From Pseudomonas sp. PIC25 (lineage in GTDB: Bacteria; Pseudomonadota; Gammaproteobacteria; Pseudomonadales; Pseudomonadaceae), in NCBI RefSeq assembly GCF_002286785.1, contig NZ_MUJY01000039.1:1-64000 (forward strand): DNA of 64,000 nucleotides. The letters are read 5' to 3'. A program made the position numbers and the translations under genes. The notes under the pieces are model-generated. The model made no database searches. It had not been told where the DNA came from and worked only from the letters and a program-made list of their open reading frames with translations. Below, piece after piece: positions 44,058-54,667 of this stretch; position 1 is the stretch's first letter, and every line of letters begins with the position of its first letter.

Positions 44058-46571
44058 ATGACGCAAGTCACGGTGAAAGAACTGGCCCAAGTGGTCGACA
44101 CACCGGTCGAGCGCCTGCTGCAGCAGATGCGTGAGGCAGGACTGTCGCACACCAGCGCCGAGCAAGTAGTGACCGATAACGAGAAACAAGCCCTGTTGGC
44201 TCATCTGAAAAGCAGCCATGGGGAGCGACTCGAAGAGCCGCGCAAGATCACTTTGCAGCGTAAGACCACCACGACTCTGAAAGTGGCGGGCAGTAAGACC
44301 ATCAGTGTCGAAGTACGCAAGAAGAAAACCTATGTGAAGCGCAGCCCGGCCGAGATCGAGGCCGAGAAGCAGCGTGAGCTGGAAGAGCAGCGTGCCGCCG
44401 AAGAAGCGGCACGTCTGAAGGCTGAGGAAGAGGCCAAGCGCCAAGCTGAAGAAGAGGCTCGGCGCCAGGCGGAGGCTCAGAAGGCCCGCGAAGAAGAAAC
44501 CTCAAAGGCACCGGTGAGTGCGGTGGTGGAAGCCGAGCCGGTTGCGCCGGTCGTTGCGCCGGCTCCAGTCGTCGAAGAGCGCAAGAAGGAAGAGCCGCGC
44601 CGTGCCGAAAAGCCAGCTCGCAGCGACGAAGACGAACGCCGCGACCGCAAGCATGCCCAGCATCGCCCGTCCCTCAAGGACAAGGCGCCGGCTCCGCGCG
44701 TGGCGCCGCGTAGCGCCGACGACGAATCCGAAGGTTTCGGTCGTCGTGGCGGCGGTCGCGGCAAGGCCAAGCTGAAGAAGCGTAACCAACATGGGTTCCA
44801 GAGCCCGACAGGACCCATCGTGCGCGAAGTTTCCATTGGCGAGACCATTACCGTTGCAGAGCTGGCTCAGCAAATGGCGGTGAAAGCGGCTGAAGTCATC
44901 AAGTTCATGTTCAAGATGGGTTCGCCGGTCACCATCAACCAGGTACTGGACCAGGAGACTGCTCAACTGGTGGCTGAAGAGCTGGGCCACAAGGTCAAGC
45001 TGGTCAGCGATAACGCGCTCGAAGAACAGTTGGCCGAATCGCTTAAATTCGAGGGTGAAGCCCAGTCCCGTGCTCCTGTGGTGACTGTCATGGGCCACGT
45101 CGACCACGGTAAGACCTCGCTGCTCGACTATATCCGTCGTGCCAAGGTCGCCGCGGGCGAAGCGGGTGGTATTACCCAGCACATCGGTGCCTACCACGTG
45201 GAAACCGATCGCGGCATGATCACTTTCCTCGATACTCCCGGCCACGCGGCGTTCACTGCCATGCGTGCTCGCGGTGCGAAGGCGACCGATATCGTGATCC
45301 TGGTGGTGGCTGCCGATGACGGTGTGATGCCGCAGACCGAAGAAGCCGTTCAGCACGCCAAGGCGGCCGGTGTTCCGATCGTTGTGGCAGTAAACAAGAT
45401 CGACAAGCCGGAAGCGGATCTGGACCGGATCAAGAACGATCTCGCCTCCCGTGACGTGATCCCGGAAGAGTGGGGTGGTGATACCCAGTTCGTACCCGTT
45501 TCGGCCAAGGTCGGTACCGGTGTCGACGAGCTGCTCGAAGCCGTTTTGTTGCAGGCCGAGGTACTCGAGCTGAAAGCCACTCCGACCGCTCCGGGTCGAG
45601 GTGTCGTGGTCGAATCCCGTCTGGACAAGGGCCGTGGCCCGGTGGCTACCGTGCTGGTTCAGGACGGCACCCTGCGTCAGGGCGACATGGTGTTGGTCGG
45701 CGTCAACTACGGCCGTGTCCGTGCCATGCTCGACGAGAATGGCAAGCCGGTGAAGGAAGCCGGTCCGTCGATTCCGGTCGAGATTCTCGGCCTCGATGGT
45801 ACCCCGGATGCCGGTGACGAAATGACCGTGGTCGCTGACGAGAAGAAGGCGCGTGAAGTGGCGCTGTTCCGTCAGGGCAAGTTCCGCGAGGTCAAGCTGG
45901 CTCGCCAGCATTCGGCGAAGCTGGAGAACATCTTCGAAACCATGGGCCAGGACGAGAAGAAGACCCTCAACATCGTCCTCAAGGCCGACGTGCGCGGTTC
46001 GCTGGAGGCGCTGCAAGGTGCCCTGTCCGATCTGGGCAACGAAGAAGTTCAGGTGCGTGTGGTCGGCGGCGGTGTCGGTGGTATCACCGAGAGCGATGCC
46101 AACCTGGCGCTGGCCTCCAACGCGGTTCTGTTCGGCTTCAACGTGCGTGCCGATGCCGGTGCGCGCAAGATCGTCGAGCAGGAAGGCCTGGACCTGCGCT
46201 ACTACAACGTCATCTACGACATCATCGAAGACGTGAAGAAAGCGCTCTCCGGTATGCTCGGCAGCGACGTTCGCGAGAATATTCTCGGTATCGCAGAGGT
46301 GCGGGATGTATTCCGCTCGCCGAAGTTCGGCGCCATTGCCGGCTGTATGGTGGTCGAGGGCATCGTTCACCGGAATCGTCCGATTCGCGTACTGCGCGAC
46401 GACGTGGTGATCTTCGAAGGCGAACTGGAATCCCTGCGCCGCTTCAAGGACGACGTGTCCGAAGTGCGGGCCGGCATGGAATGCGGTATCGGCGTGAAGA
46501 GCTACAACGACGTCAAGGTTGGCGACAAGATCGAAGTGTTCGAGAAGGTCCAGGTGGCGCGCAGCCTCTAA
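44058..46571 (+). CDS. infB: Translation initiation factor IF-2
   Basis: 837 residues. Charged, Ala/Glu/Arg-rich N-terminal region (about 80-255) of low complexity, then the GTPase with GHVDHGKT at 346-353, DTPGH and NKID, and C-terminal domains that bind fMet-tRNA. Places initiator tRNA on the ribosome. Internal start sites that give shorter forms are known in other species and are not resolved here. Confidence 0.97.
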   Translation: MTQVTVKELAQVVDTPVERLLQQMREAGLSHTSAEQVVTDNEKQALLAHLKSSHGERLEEPRKITLQRKTTTTLKVAGSKTISVEVRKKKTYVKRSPAEIEAEKQRELEEQRAAEEAARLKAEEEAKRQAEEEARRQAEAQKAREEETSKAPVSAVVEAEPVAPVVAPAPVVEERKKEEPRRAEKPARSDEDERRDRKHAQHRPSLKDKAPAPRVAPRSADDESEGFGRRGGGRGKAKLKKRNQHGFQSPTGPIVREVSIGETITVAELAQQMAVKAAEVIKFMFKMGSPVTINQVLDQETAQLVAEELGHKVKLVSDNALEEQLAESLKFEGEAQSRAPVVTVMGHVDHGKTSLLDYIRRAKVAAGEAGGITQHIGAYHVETDRGMITFLDTPGHAAFTAMRARGAKATDIVILVVAADDGVMPQTEEAVQHAKAAGVPIVVAVNKIDKPEADLDRIKNDLASRDVIPEEWGGDTQFVPVSAKVGTGVDELLEAVLLQAEVLELKATPTAPGRGVVVESRLDKGRGPVATVLVQDGTLRQGDMVLVGVNYGRVRAMLDENGKPVKEAGPSIPVEILGLDGTPDAGDEMTVVADEKKAREVALFRQGKFREVKLARQHSAKLENIFETMGQDEKKTLNIVLKADVRGSLEALQGALSDLGNEEVQVRVVGGGVGGITESDANLALASNAVLFGFNVRADAGARKIVEQEGLDLRYYNVIYDIIEDVKKALSGMLGSDVRENILGIAEVRDVFRSPKFGAIAGCMVVEGIVHRNRPIRVLRDDVVIFEGELESLRRFKDDVSEVRAGMECGIGVKSYNDVKVGDKIEVFEKVQVARSL

Positions 46572-46589
46572 CGGCGCACCAGCCACAGG

Positions 46590-46639
46590 CGGCAGGTCAG
46601 GAGGCGTGCAAGCGCATGTCCTGACCTGCCGTTCGCTTT
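46590..46639 (+). other. Long hairpin between infB and rbfA
   Basis: CGGCAGGTCAGGA and TCCTGACCTGCCG form a perfect 13-bp stem around a 16-base loop, followed by TTCGC and five T. It can act as a partial terminator or an RNase III-type processing site within the operon. Confidence 0.6.
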
Positions 46640-46696
46640 TTGTGTTTCAGTGATCAGCCTGCGGCTCGATAGCCGCAGCCTGAAGCGAGTTTCGAT

Positions 46697-47083
46697 ATGG
46701 CAAAAGAATTCAGCCGTACCCAGCGCATCGGCGACCAGATGCAGCGCGAACTGGCGCTTCTGGTCCAGCGTGAAATCAAGGATCCGCGTCTCGGCCTAGT
46801 GACCATCACCGCCGTTGATGTCAGTCGCGACCTGTCCCATGCCAAGGTGTTCATCACGGTGATGGGCAAGGACAGTCCCGAGCAGATTGCCCAGAACCTC
46901 GAGATTCTCAGCGAGGCATCCGGTTTTTTGCGCATGCAGTTGGGCAAGGCCATGAAGGTGCGCAGCATTCCGCAGTTGCACTTCCATTACGACGCCAGCA
47001 TTCGCCGTGGGGCCGAGTTGTCGGCGCTGATCGAGCGGGCTGTGGCCGAAGACCGTAAGCACCAGGGTGGCGACGAGGAGTAA
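46697..47083 (+). CDS. rbfA: Ribosome-binding factor A
   Basis: 128 residues, a KH-like fold with [22 protein letters not shown] and [20 protein letters not shown]. Helps mature the 30S subunit, acting on 16S helix 1, and aids cold growth. Ends 3 bp before truB. Confidence 0.96.
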   Translation: MAKEFSRTQRIGDQMQRELALLVQREIKDPRLGLVTITAVDVSRDLSHAKVFITVMGKDSPEQIAQNLEILSEASGFLRMQLGKAMKVRSIPQLHFHYDASIRRGAELSALIERAVAEDRKHQGGDEE

Positions 47084-47086
47084 GGC

Positions 47087-48004
47087 GTGGCTCAGGTAAA
47101 ACGTATTCGCCGCAACGTCAGCGGTATCCTGGTCCTGGACAAGCCGCGCGGTCTGACTTCCAATGCGGCGCTGCAGAAGGTGCGCTGGTTGCTGAACGCG
47201 GAGAAGGCTGGTCATACCGGCAGTCTCGATCCCCTGGCCACTGGGGTATTGCCGCTCTGCTTCGGCGAGGCGACCAAGTTCTCCCAGTACCTGCTGGATG
47301 CCGACAAGGGTTATGAAACCCTGATGCAGCTTGGCGTAATTACCTCCACGGGCGATGCGGAGGGCGAGGTGCTCGAGCGTCGCGAGGTGACCGTCGGTCG
47401 CCCCGAGCTGGAGGCGTTGTTGCCTCGATTCCGTGGTGAAATCAAGCAGATACCGCCGATGTACTCCGCCCTCAAGCGCGATGGCCAGCCGCTGTACAAG
47501 TTGGCTCGTGCCGGCGAGGTAGTGGAGCGTGAGGCGCGTTCTGTTACTATTACGCGCTTGGAGTTGCTGGCCTGTGAAAATTCACAGGCGCGGTTGTCGG
47601 TAGCCTGTAGTAAGGGAACCTACATCCGCACGCTGGTCGAAGACCTCGGCCAGTTGCTCGGTTGTGGTGCCCATGTTGCCGAACTGCGGCGCACCCAGGC
47701 CGGACCTTTCGATCTGGCCCAGGCGGTAAGCCTGGAGGCTCTGGAACAGGCCCACGCCGAAGGCGGCGCCGAGGCGCTGGATCGTTTCCTCTTGCCAGCG
47801 GACAGCGGTTTGCAACACTGGCCGCTGCTGCAGCTTTCCGAGCACAGTGCCTACTACTGGCTGCATGGGCAGCCGGTACGAGCCCCGGAAGCGCCGAAGT
47901 TCGGCATGGTCCGGGTTCAGGATCACACAGGCCGCTTCATTGGTATCGGTGAAGTGAGCGATGACGGGCGTATCGCGCCGCGTCGACTGATTCGGTCGGA
48001 ATGA
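47087..48004 (+). CDS. truB: tRNA pseudouridine-55 synthase
   Basis: 305 residues from a GTG at 47087. Active-site Asp48 in [14 protein letters not shown], and further family motifs in the pseudouridine synthase fold, with a C-terminal PUA-like tail. Makes pseudouridine at position 55 of all elongator tRNAs. Confidence 0.97.
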   Translation: MAQVKRIRRNVSGILVLDKPRGLTSNAALQKVRWLLNAEKAGHTGSLDPLATGVLPLCFGEATKFSQYLLDADKGYETLMQLGVITSTGDAEGEVLERREVTVGRPELEALLPRFRGEIKQIPPMYSALKRDGQPLYKLARAGEVVEREARSVTITRLELLACENSQARLSVACSKGTYIRTLVEDLGQLLGCGAHVAELRRTQAGPFDLAQAVSLEALEQAHAEGGAEALDRFLLPADSGLQHWPLLQLSEHSAYYWLHGQPVRAPEAPKFGMVRVQDHTGRFIGIGEVSDDGRIAPRRLIRSE

Positions 48005-48063
48005 CCGGGACGGAGCGTCGATCGCCTTGGCATCGGCGCTTCGGTAAGAGGGTGGCTGTCAAC

Positions 48064-48086
48064 AGGCACGGTCATGCCTCTTTTTT
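48064..48086 (+). terminator. Terminator-like hairpin between truB and rpsO
   Basis: AGGCA and TGCCT pair around six bases and are followed by CTTTTTT. The stem is short, so read-through into rpsO is likely. Confidence 0.5.
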
Positions 48087-48130
48087 AAACACGGGATTCG
48101 TCCCGGCCTGTTCACTCAAGGAGCCCTATC

Positions 48131-48400
48131 ATGGCACTGAGCGTTGAAGAAAAAGCCCAGATCGTTAACGAGTACAAGCAAGCTGAAGGCGACACCGGTT
48201 CCCCGGAAGTGCAGGTTGCTCTGCTGACCGCCAACATCAACAAGCTGCAGGATCACTTCAAGGCCAACGGCAAGGATCACCATTCCCGCCGTGGTCTGAT
48301 CCGCATGGTTAACCAGCGCCGCAAGCTGCTGGACTACCTGAAGGGTAAGGACACCACTCGTTACAGCGCCCTGATCGGTCGCCTGGGTCTGCGTCGCTAA
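48131..48400 (+). CDS. rpsO: 30S ribosomal protein S15
   Basis: 89 residues, standard S15 with [20 protein letters not shown] and [21 protein letters not shown]. Binds the 16S central domain and, in E. coli, its own mRNA. AAGGAG lies 7 bp before the ATG. Confidence 0.98.
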
Positions 48401-48427
48401 GCGATGCTTGCTCGAAGCTGAATGCAA

Positions 48428-48463
48428 AGCTGGAAGCGGGATTAGTGCCCGCTTCCAGCTTTT
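48428..48463 (+). terminator. Long rpsO-pnp hairpin
   Basis: AGCTGGAAGCGGG and CCCGCTTCCAGCT form a perfect 13-bp stem around ATTAGTG, followed by TTTT. In E. coli this interval has a partial terminator and an RNase III site through which PNPase represses its own mRNA; this structure is a good counterpart. Confidence 0.72.
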
Positions 48464-48571
48464 GCTATCCGGCTCTTGCGTTTTGGGCAGGCTGCGGGTC
48501 CGACTCCCGGGACTGTCTCCGAATTCGTGAAGAACAGATTTCCCCCAAAGGCAACAGAGAAGGAAAACACC

Positions 48572-50680
48572 GTGAACCCGGTAATCAAGAAATTCCAGTT
48601 CGGTCAGTCGACCGTCACCCTCGAGACGGGGCGCATTGCCCGTCAGGCCAGCGGCGCCGTACTGGTCACCATCGATGACGACATCACCGTGCTGGTGACT
48701 GTCGTGGCCGCCAAGGCCGCGGACCCGGGCAAGGGCTTCTTCCCGCTGTCCGTCCACTACCAGGAAAAAACCTACGCGGCCGGCAAGATCCCCGGCGGCT
48801 TCTTCAAGCGTGAAGGCCGTCCCTCCGAGAAGGAAACCCTTACTTCCCGCCTGATCGACCGTCCGATCCGTCCGCTTTTCCCGGAAGGCTTCATGAACGA
48901 AGTGCAGGTCATCTGCACCGTGGTTTCCACCAGCAAGAAGACCGATCCGGACATCGCTTCGATGATCGGTACCTCTGCGGCCCTGGCCATCTCCGGTATC
49001 CCGTTCAACGGTCCGGTTGGCGCTGCCCGCGTTGCTTTCCATGAAAGCACCGGCTACCTGCTGAACCCGACCTATGAGCAACTGAAGGCGTCCCGCCTGG
49101 ACATGGTCGTGGCCGGTACCGAAGAAGCCGTGCTGATGGTCGAGTCCGAAGCTCAGGAACTGACTGAAGACCAGATGCTCGGCGCCGTGCTGTTCGCCCA
49201 CCAGGAATTCCAGGCCGTGATCCAGGCTGTCAAGGAATTCGCTGCCGAAGCCGGTAAGCCGGCCTGGGACTGGCAGCCGCCGGTGGAAAACACCGCGCTG
49301 CTCAATGCCATCCGTGCCGAGTTCGGCGAGGCCATTTCCGAGGCCTACACCATTACCCTGAAGCAGCAGCGTTACGGTCGCCTGGACGAATTGCGCGAGC
49401 AGGTCATTGCCCGCTTCGCTGGCGAGGCAGAAGGCCAGCCGTCGGTCGGTGAGGTGAAGGAGGCTTTCGGCCTGCTGGAATACCGTACCGTTCGCGAAAA
49501 CATCGTCAACGGCAAGCCGCGTATCGACGGTCGCGACAACCGTACCGTGCGCCCGCTGAAGATCGAAGTCGGCGTGCTGCCGAAGACCCATGGTTCGGCG
49601 CTGTTCACCCGTGGCGAAACCCAGGCCCTGGTTGTGGCCACCCTCGGCACCGCTCGTGACGCGCAACTGCTCGACACCCTGGAAGGCGAGCGCAAGGACG
49701 CCTTCATGCTGCACTACAACTTCCCGCCGTTCTCGGTGGGTGAGTGCGGTCGCATGGGCAGCGCCGGCCGTCGTGAGATCGGCCACGGTCGCCTGGCCCG
49801 TCGTGGCGTACAGGCCATGCTGCCGAAGGACGACGAGTTCCCCTACACCATCCGCGTGGTATCGGAAATCACCGAATCCAACGGCTCCAGTTCCATGGCT
49901 TCGGTCTGCGGTGCTTCCCTGGCCCTGATGGATGCCGGTGTGCCGATGAAGGCGCCGGTGGCCGGTATCGCCATGGGCCTGGTCAAGGAAGGCGACAAGT
50001 TCGCCGTGCTGACCGATATCCTTGGCGATGAGGATCACCTGGGCGACATGGACTTCAAGGTGGCCGGTACCGCGAATGGCGTGACCGCGCTGCAGATGGA
50101 CATCAAGATCCAGGGCATCACCGAAGAGATCATGGAAGTCGCTCTGGGCCAAGCTCTGGAAGCACGCCTGAACATCCTCGGCCAGATGAACCAGGTCATT
50201 GCCCAGTCGCGCAGCGAGCTGTCGGCCAATGCACCGACCATGCTGGCGATGAAGATCGACCAAGACAAGATCCGCGACGTGATTGGCAAGGGCGGTGCAA
50301 CCATCCGCGCCATCTGCGAAGAGACCAAGGCTTCGATCGACATCGAAGACGACGGCTCGATCAAGATCTTCGGCGAAACCAAGGAAGCGGCCGAAGCTGC
50401 GAAGCAGCGCGTGCTCAGCATCACTGCCGAAGCCGAGATCGGCAAAATCTACGTCGGCAAGGTCGAGCGCATCGTCGACTTCGGCGCCTTCGTCAACATC
50501 CTTCCCGGCAAGGACGGCCTGGTGCACATTTCGCAGATCAGCGATCAGCGCATCGATAAGGTCACCGACGTGCTGCAGGAAGGCCAGGAGGTCAAGGTCC
50601 TGGTACTGGACGTGGACAACCGCGGTCGCATCAAGTTGTCGATGAAGGACGTCGCAGCGGCTGAAGCGTCGGGCGTCTAA
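48572..50680 (+). CDS. pnp: Polynucleotide phosphorylase
   Basis: 702 residues from a GTG at 48572 with AGGA 8 bp upstream; an in-frame start at 48476 is upstream of the family N-terminus [12 protein letters not shown]. Two RNase-PH halves with [23 protein letters not shown] and FNGPVG, KH ([20 protein letters not shown]) and S1 ([26 protein letters not shown]) domains. Degrades and tails RNA with phosphate in the degradosome. Confidence 0.98.
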   Translation: MNPVIKKFQFGQSTVTLETGRIARQASGAVLVTIDDDITVLVTVVAAKAADPGKGFFPLSVHYQEKTYAAGKIPGGFFKREGRPSEKETLTSRLIDRPIRPLFPEGFMNEVQVICTVVSTSKKTDPDIASMIGTSAALAISGIPFNGPVGAARVAFHESTGYLLNPTYEQLKASRLDMVVAGTEEAVLMVESEAQELTEDQMLGAVLFAHQEFQAVIQAVKEFAAEAGKPAWDWQPPVENTALLNAIRAEFGEAISEAYTITLKQQRYGRLDELREQVIARFAGEAEGQPSVGEVKEAFGLLEYRTVRENIVNGKPRIDGRDNRTVRPLKIEVGVLPKTHGSALFTRGETQALVVATLGTARDAQLLDTLEGERKDAFMLHYNFPPFSVGECGRMGSAGRREIGHGRLARRGVQAMLPKDDEFPYTIRVVSEITESNGSSSMASVCGASLALMDAGVPMKAPVAGIAMGLVKEGDKFAVLTDILGDEDHLGDMDFKVAGTANGVTALQMDIKIQGITEEIMEVALGQALEARLNILGQMNQVIAQSRSELSANAPTMLAMKIDQDKIRDVIGKGGATIRAICEETKASIDIEDDGSIKIFGETKEAAEAAKQRVLSITAEAEIGKIYVGKVERIVDFGAFVNILPGKDGLVHISQISDQRIDKVTDVLQEGQEVKVLVLDVDNRGRIKLSMKDVAAAEASGV

Positions 50681-50705
50681 CGCGTCCGAGTTCACAGCGA
50701 AGAAA

Positions 50706-50733
50706 AGAGGGCCCTTGCGGGCCCTCTTTTTTT
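50706..50733 (+). terminator. Terminator of pnp
   Basis: AGAGGGCCC, TTGC and GGGCCCTCT are followed by seven T. It closes the nusA-pnp cluster. Confidence 0.9.
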
Positions 50734-50831
50734 GCCTGGAGAATAGGCGGTCGCAGCTCTCGGGGCATGCGTGGTACGTCGGTCCAGACCGGCCAATAAG
50801 ATTCGAAGGCTTGAAAGGAAAGAGCACGGCC

Positions 50832-52247
50832 ATGGAAAAGACCCACTGCCATTACCATTCGGCACAACCCGCGACCTGGCATTGTGTGCCTTGCCAGCGT
50901 CATTACGGCGACTGTTGCATTCCGCTGAACGAAGACGCACCGGAAGAAACGCCGGCCTGCCCGCTGTGCCGTGACCCGCTGAGTTTTCTCGGCGCGGCCA
51001 ACACCGCCCAGCCGTTCTGGGAGCGTATCCCGAGTTTCTTCGCGTATGGCTGTCAGCCCAGCCCGCTGGCTTTCAGCGCAATTCTGGCTCTGGCGAGCCT
51101 GTTCATGCCGAGCATCATTCTGCTCTGGGTCGCTTTGTTCAGTGTCGCGACCAAATACTTCCACAGTGTGATCGAGGCCAGCAGCCAGGCGGAGAAGACC
51201 GCTCCGCACCTGCTGTCGGCGTTCAGCGGCGAAGGTTTTTCATTGTTCTTCAAGCAACTGGCGGTGTTCTTCATCGCCATGGCGGCGCTCTGGCTGGCCG
51301 CCGATTTCAACAGCGAAGCGCTGTTCTGGGTGGTGAACATCGGCATTCTGTTGGTCATGCCGGCCAGCATCATTCGTCTGGCGCTGGACAAGACGCTGAG
51401 CGCGGCACTCAGCCCGGACGAGGTGGGGCAGGTGATCAAGGCCATGGGCTGGCGCTACCTTATCCTCTGCGCTTTCTTGTTCATTCTCTGGCAATCGCCG
51501 ACTTGGGTGACCTACATGCTCTCCCATGGCTTGCCCAAGGTTGTGTTGGTACCTGTAGCCGCTTTTCTGTTCGGTTATTTCGGCGTGGTGATGTGCGCGA
51601 TGATGGGCTATACGGTCTTTCAGTATCAGGGACCGTTGGGTTACGTGATCGCGGACGAAGATGGACAGGCGGCCTTTCCGGCCCCGGAGTACCAACGCCG
51701 CCGTGCCCTGGCCGAAGCCGAGATCCGGGTCAAGGAAGGACAGAGTCCGCAGGCATTGGAAACCCTCGCCCAAGCCTTGCAGCGGACCCCGGACGATCTC
51801 AAGTTGAACGAGCGCTACCACCAGCTGCTGTTCGGCCTCAATGCACGGGAGCGCTGTCTGCATCACTTGGCGCATTACCTGCCGCTGGCCGCACGGATGA
51901 GCCCGGCGCTGGCCGCAACCGCGTTGCTCAACGCGCGCCAGTTGAAGCCGGATTATTTGCCGGACGATGCGTTGGTCTGCGAGAAGGTGGCCGGTGCGCT
52001 TCTGGAGCGGCACAAGACACGCGAAGGCCTGAGCCTGTTGCGCAATCTGCACCAGCGCTTCCCTGACTACCCGCACATTCCCAGAGCCTATCTCCTGGCT
52101 GCCCGTGGCTTTGCCGAAGGGCTTGGGCAAGTCGAGCCGGCGCAGAAGTTGCTCGCGTTCGTCCGCATGCGTTACCCGGACTCTCCGTTGGGGGCGGATA
52201 TCGCCGCCCTCGAGGCGACTTTGTCGCGTCTCGCCGCCAAGGCGTAA
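50832..52247 (+). CDS. Zinc-motif, multi-helix membrane protein with TPR-like C-terminus
   Basis: 471 residues from ATG 50832 with GGAAAGAG upstream. Residues 1-50 hold eight or more Cys/His (HCHYHSAQPATWHCVPCQRHYGD.., CPLCRDP), a B-box-like zinc-binding module. About four to six membrane helices follow between residues 70 and 270 (LAFSAILALASLFMPSIILLWVALF, LFFKQLAVFFIAMAALWLAA, YLILCAFLFILW, VVLVPVAAFLFGYFGVVMCAMMG). The rest (about 285-471) is helical with repeats like TPR (EGQSPQALETLAQALQRTPDDLKL). It stands alone after the pnp terminator. I do not recognise a function; the Zn module and TPR-like end suggest a scaffold for protein contacts. Confidence 0.85.
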   Translation: MEKTHCHYHSAQPATWHCVPCQRHYGDCCIPLNEDAPEETPACPLCRDPLSFLGAANTAQPFWERIPSFFAYGCQPSPLAFSAILALASLFMPSIILLWVALFSVATKYFHSVIEASSQAEKTAPHLLSAFSGEGFSLFFKQLAVFFIAMAALWLAADFNSEALFWVVNIGILLVMPASIIRLALDKTLSAALSPDEVGQVIKAMGWRYLILCAFLFILWQSPTWVTYMLSHGLPKVVLVPVAAFLFGYFGVVMCAMMGYTVFQYQGPLGYVIADEDGQAAFPAPEYQRRRALAEAEIRVKEGQSPQALETLAQALQRTPDDLKLNERYHQLLFGLNARERCLHHLAHYLPLAARMSPALAATALLNARQLKPDYLPDDALVCEKVAGALLERHKTREGLSLLRNLHQRFPDYPHIPRAYLLAARGFAEGLGQVEPAQKLLAFVRMRYPDSPLGADIAALEATLSRLAAKA

Positions 52248-52449
52248 TCTTCATTTCTTGCAATTTGCACGTGTGCCAGGGGCGCAACATGCAATCTGCA
52301 TGGGGGTGCTTTCGCTTGGTTATCGTAACTTATTGATTTGTATGAGCTAAATTAGAGCGCATAGTTGGCATGTGCCTTGCGATTTCACTCCTTGAGACTG
52401 CAGCGGAGGACGGCTGCAGATTCCCAAAAGAGAACAGGAGTAGATCGTT

Positions 52450-52824
52450 ATGAAACAGCCTTTCAACAAATTGGCTTTCGCCACTGTTGCTGCTACTGCC
52501 CTGAGCCTGTCGCTGAGCCATGTCGCGTTTGCGCAATCGGACGAGTCGACCCGCGCTCAGCCGGCCGTGTTGGCCGCCAACGAGACCATCGAAAAGGCCG
52601 AAGATGCGGTCTCCGATACCTGGATTACCAGCAAAGTGAAGTCCGCGTTCATCGCCGACAGCAGCTTGAGCGGTATGGATATCAAGGTTGAAACCAAGCA
52701 GGGCATCGTTTCCCTGTCCGGCGTAGTCGGCAGCGATGCCGAACGCGATCTTGCCATCGAGAAGGCCAAGAGCATCAAGGGCGTCGTCGATGTCGCCGCC
52801 GATGGTCTGAAGACCGCCGACTGA
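52450..52824 (+). CDS. BON-domain periplasmic protein (OsmY-like)
   Basis: 124 residues. Signal peptide ends ...LSLSHVAFA, then a single BON domain ([60 protein letters not shown]). BON domains bind phospholipids or envelope structures; OsmY-like proteins respond to osmotic and stationary stress. Gene of the same order after pnp in P. aeruginosa, as I recall. A CsbD gene follows 44 bp later. Confidence 0.9.
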   Translation: MKQPFNKLAFATVAATALSLSLSHVAFAQSDESTRAQPAVLAANETIEKAEDAVSDTWITSKVKSAFIADSSLSGMDIKVETKQGIVSLSGVVGSDAERDLAIEKAKSIKGVVDVAADGLKTAD

Positions 52825-52868
52825 CCGGAGTCCCGGCAGGGCCAACTGCCGAAGGACGAGGAGGAACC

Positions 52869-53066
52869 ATGAACGCCGATGTCATTCAAGGCAAATGGAA
52901 ACAATTGACAGGCCGTATCAAGGAGCGATGGGGCAATCTTACCGACGATGATCTGGATGTCGCTGAAGGACACAGCGATTATCTGGTTGGCAAACTTCAG
53001 GAGCGCTACGGCTGGAGCAAGGAGCGTGCTCAGGATGAGTTGCGCGACTTCAGTAGCCGCCTGTAG
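52869..53066 (+). CDS. CsbD-family stress protein
   Basis: 65 residues: [49 protein letters not shown], the usual CsbD/YjbJ pattern. Small, cytosolic, helical; induced by general stress in many bacteria, function unknown. GAGGAGGAA lies 2-3 bp before the ATG. Likely one operon with the BON gene. Confidence 0.92.
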   Translation: MNADVIQGKWKQLTGRIKERWGNLTDDDLDVAEGHSDYLVGKLQERYGWSKERAQDELRDFSSRL

Positions 53067-53159
53067 GTGCTTTCCAGTAGGGCGGACCGGATTGTGGTCG
53101 CTGTTTCATGGCCGGTGTCCACAATCGGTCCGTTCTACGTCTTCCGCTACGAAAGCAGG

Positions 53160-53191
53160 CGAAGCCCCGGCCCCGAAGGTCGGGGCTTCGT
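53160..53191. terminator. Bidirectional terminator-like hairpin
   Basis: GAAGCCCCGGCC and GGTCGGGGCTTC pair around CCGAA (one G-T pair) between convergent csbD-like and rhomboid genes. T-rich sequence is short on either side. Confidence 0.65.
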
Positions 53192-53194
53192 CGT

Positions 53195-54646
53195 TCAACG
53201 GGCTAGATGCTGCTGGTAGAGAGTGAGCTGACGGGTCTGTTCGGCCTCGGGATAGGCGTTTCGGAGAAATTGGGCCAGCTCGGCGATGCCTCGCAGGTCT
53301 TTGCGCTGACCCAGCAGCTTGGCCAATTGCAGCGTCAGCTGTGGAAGCTGGCTCGGATGGCGAGAGTGCTGGCACAACCGGCGCCAGGCGGCGAGAGCGC
53401 GGGGGCCATCGGCGCCCCGTAGCAATCCCTGAAGAAGATGAAGCTGCACGCCAGGATGTCGTAGCAGGCGCTGTTCCGGTGCCTGGCTGTCGTCGCCCAG
53501 ACGCTGCAACAAGAGAAGGCCAGTGCCGGGCGGCAAGGCGAAAACCTGCTTGAGCAAGGCGCTCATGAGGGCCGCATCCTGCCGGCTCTTGGCAACCGGA
53601 TAGAGTCTCTCCAACAGCTCTTCCCGACCCGGATAGCGGGGCAGCAGATCGAGACCACGAGAAGCGGCCTGCTCCAGGGCGAAACGGCCGATCGCCTGAT
53701 CCAGTGCGGCGAGTTCCCGCTTGAAGGGCGCGTCGGGGTCTTCCTTGCGCAGATAGGCTTCGTCGACCTTCAACCGGCCGATCAGGCGCGGCAGCCAGAC
53801 CGACAAGAAACCCGCCCCCAGGCCGCCGAGGTGGGCGTAGTAGTTGACGTTGTCGTCGGCCAGCAGCAGGCCATACAGCTCCTTGCCCATCCAGACCGGC
53901 AGAATCCATAGCGCTGGTGCGCGGAAGTAGCCGAACATCGGCCCGAGCCAGTAGAAGAAGTTGATCCGGCGCAGGCCATATACGCCGAGGTACATGCCCA
54001 TCAATCCGGAGATAGCGCCCGAAGCACCGACGCCGGTAACCCATACCGGGTCCATGATCCACCAGAGCAGGTGCGAGGCGATGCCGCTGAGCAGGTAAAG
54101 ACCGAGGTAGAGCCAGCGGCCCAGGGCGATTTCCAGCGCGAAGCCGAAGATGAACAGGAAGATCATGTTGCCCAGCAGGTGGTCGAAGCTGCCGTGCAGG
54201 AACATGGCGCCGAACAGGCCCTGAACGCTGAACTTCGCCGGGATGAAGCCGAAGCGCATGCTGCTCACCTTGTCGCGTTCGGCTTCGACCTTCCGGCGTG
54301 CGGCCTGCCAGTCGGGATCGGTCTGGTAGGCCGGCTCATGATGCAGACGGCTTTCGAACTGCAGGTCACTGAGGATCAGGCCGGCGAGGTCGGACCGGCG
54401 CATGGCGGCGAGGGCGCGTTGTTCGTCCGCATTCAGTTTGCGACGGGGACCGAAGTCTTCGAGAAAAAGGGTTCGCTCGCGATTGAGCAAACCGGCGTCG
54501 AGGTACGCCTCGATGGCTGTTTCCCAGCGCTGCTCGTCACCGCCCTGGTAGCCGAAATAGATCAGCACGTTGAGCAGGATCAGCAGCAGGGTCATGACTG
54601 GCGGCTTCTTCCAGTCGAGCGGGTGTTCTGCGGGGAGAATGAGCAC
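53195..54646 (-). CDS. Rhomboid-family intramembrane serine protease with long C-terminal region
   Basis: 483 residues; GTG start with AAGGA 6 bp upstream. The membrane core (about 15-290) has the rhomboid pattern HGSFDHLLGN (His151, His156, Asn160), the catalytic Ser209 in GASGAISG and the catalytic His272 in AHLGG, so the protease dyad is complete. An insert of about 100 residues follows the first helix, and the C-terminal 190 residues are soluble, helical and Leu/Arg-rich. It would cleave membrane-anchored substrates; these are unknown. Confidence 0.87.
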   Translation of the reverse strand: MLILPAEHPLDWKKPPVMTLLLILLNVLIYFGYQGGDEQRWETAIEAYLDAGLLNRERTLFLEDFGPRRKLNADEQRALAAMRRSDLAGLILSDLQFESRLHHEPAYQTDPDWQAARRKVEAERDKVSSMRFGFIPAKFSVQGLFGAMFLHGSFDHLLGNMIFLFIFGFALEIALGRWLYLGLYLLSGIASHLLWWIMDPVWVTGVGASGAISGLMGMYLGVYGLRRINFFYWLGPMFGYFRAPALWILPVWMGKELYGLLLADDNVNYYAHLGGLGAGFLSVWLPRLIGRLKVDEAYLRKEDPDAPFKRELAALDQAIGRFALEQAASRGLDLLPRYPGREELLERLYPVAKSRQDAALMSALLKQVFALPPGTGLLLLQRLGDDSQAPEQRLLRHPGVQLHLLQGLLRGADGPRALAAWRRLCQHSRHPSQLPQLTLQLAKLLGQRKDLRGIAELAQFLRNAYPEAEQTRQLTLYQQHLAR

Positions 54647-54667
54647 GGGACGTCCTTGTGCGGTCGA

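Noticed and set aside
42384-44444. 686-residue frame opposite nusA and infB
   Set aside because: Both sense genes are certain; no motif in the antisense frame.
48116-50833. 905-residue frame opposite rpsO and pnp
   Set aside because: Covers two certain genes, has shadow composition and ends in their terminators.
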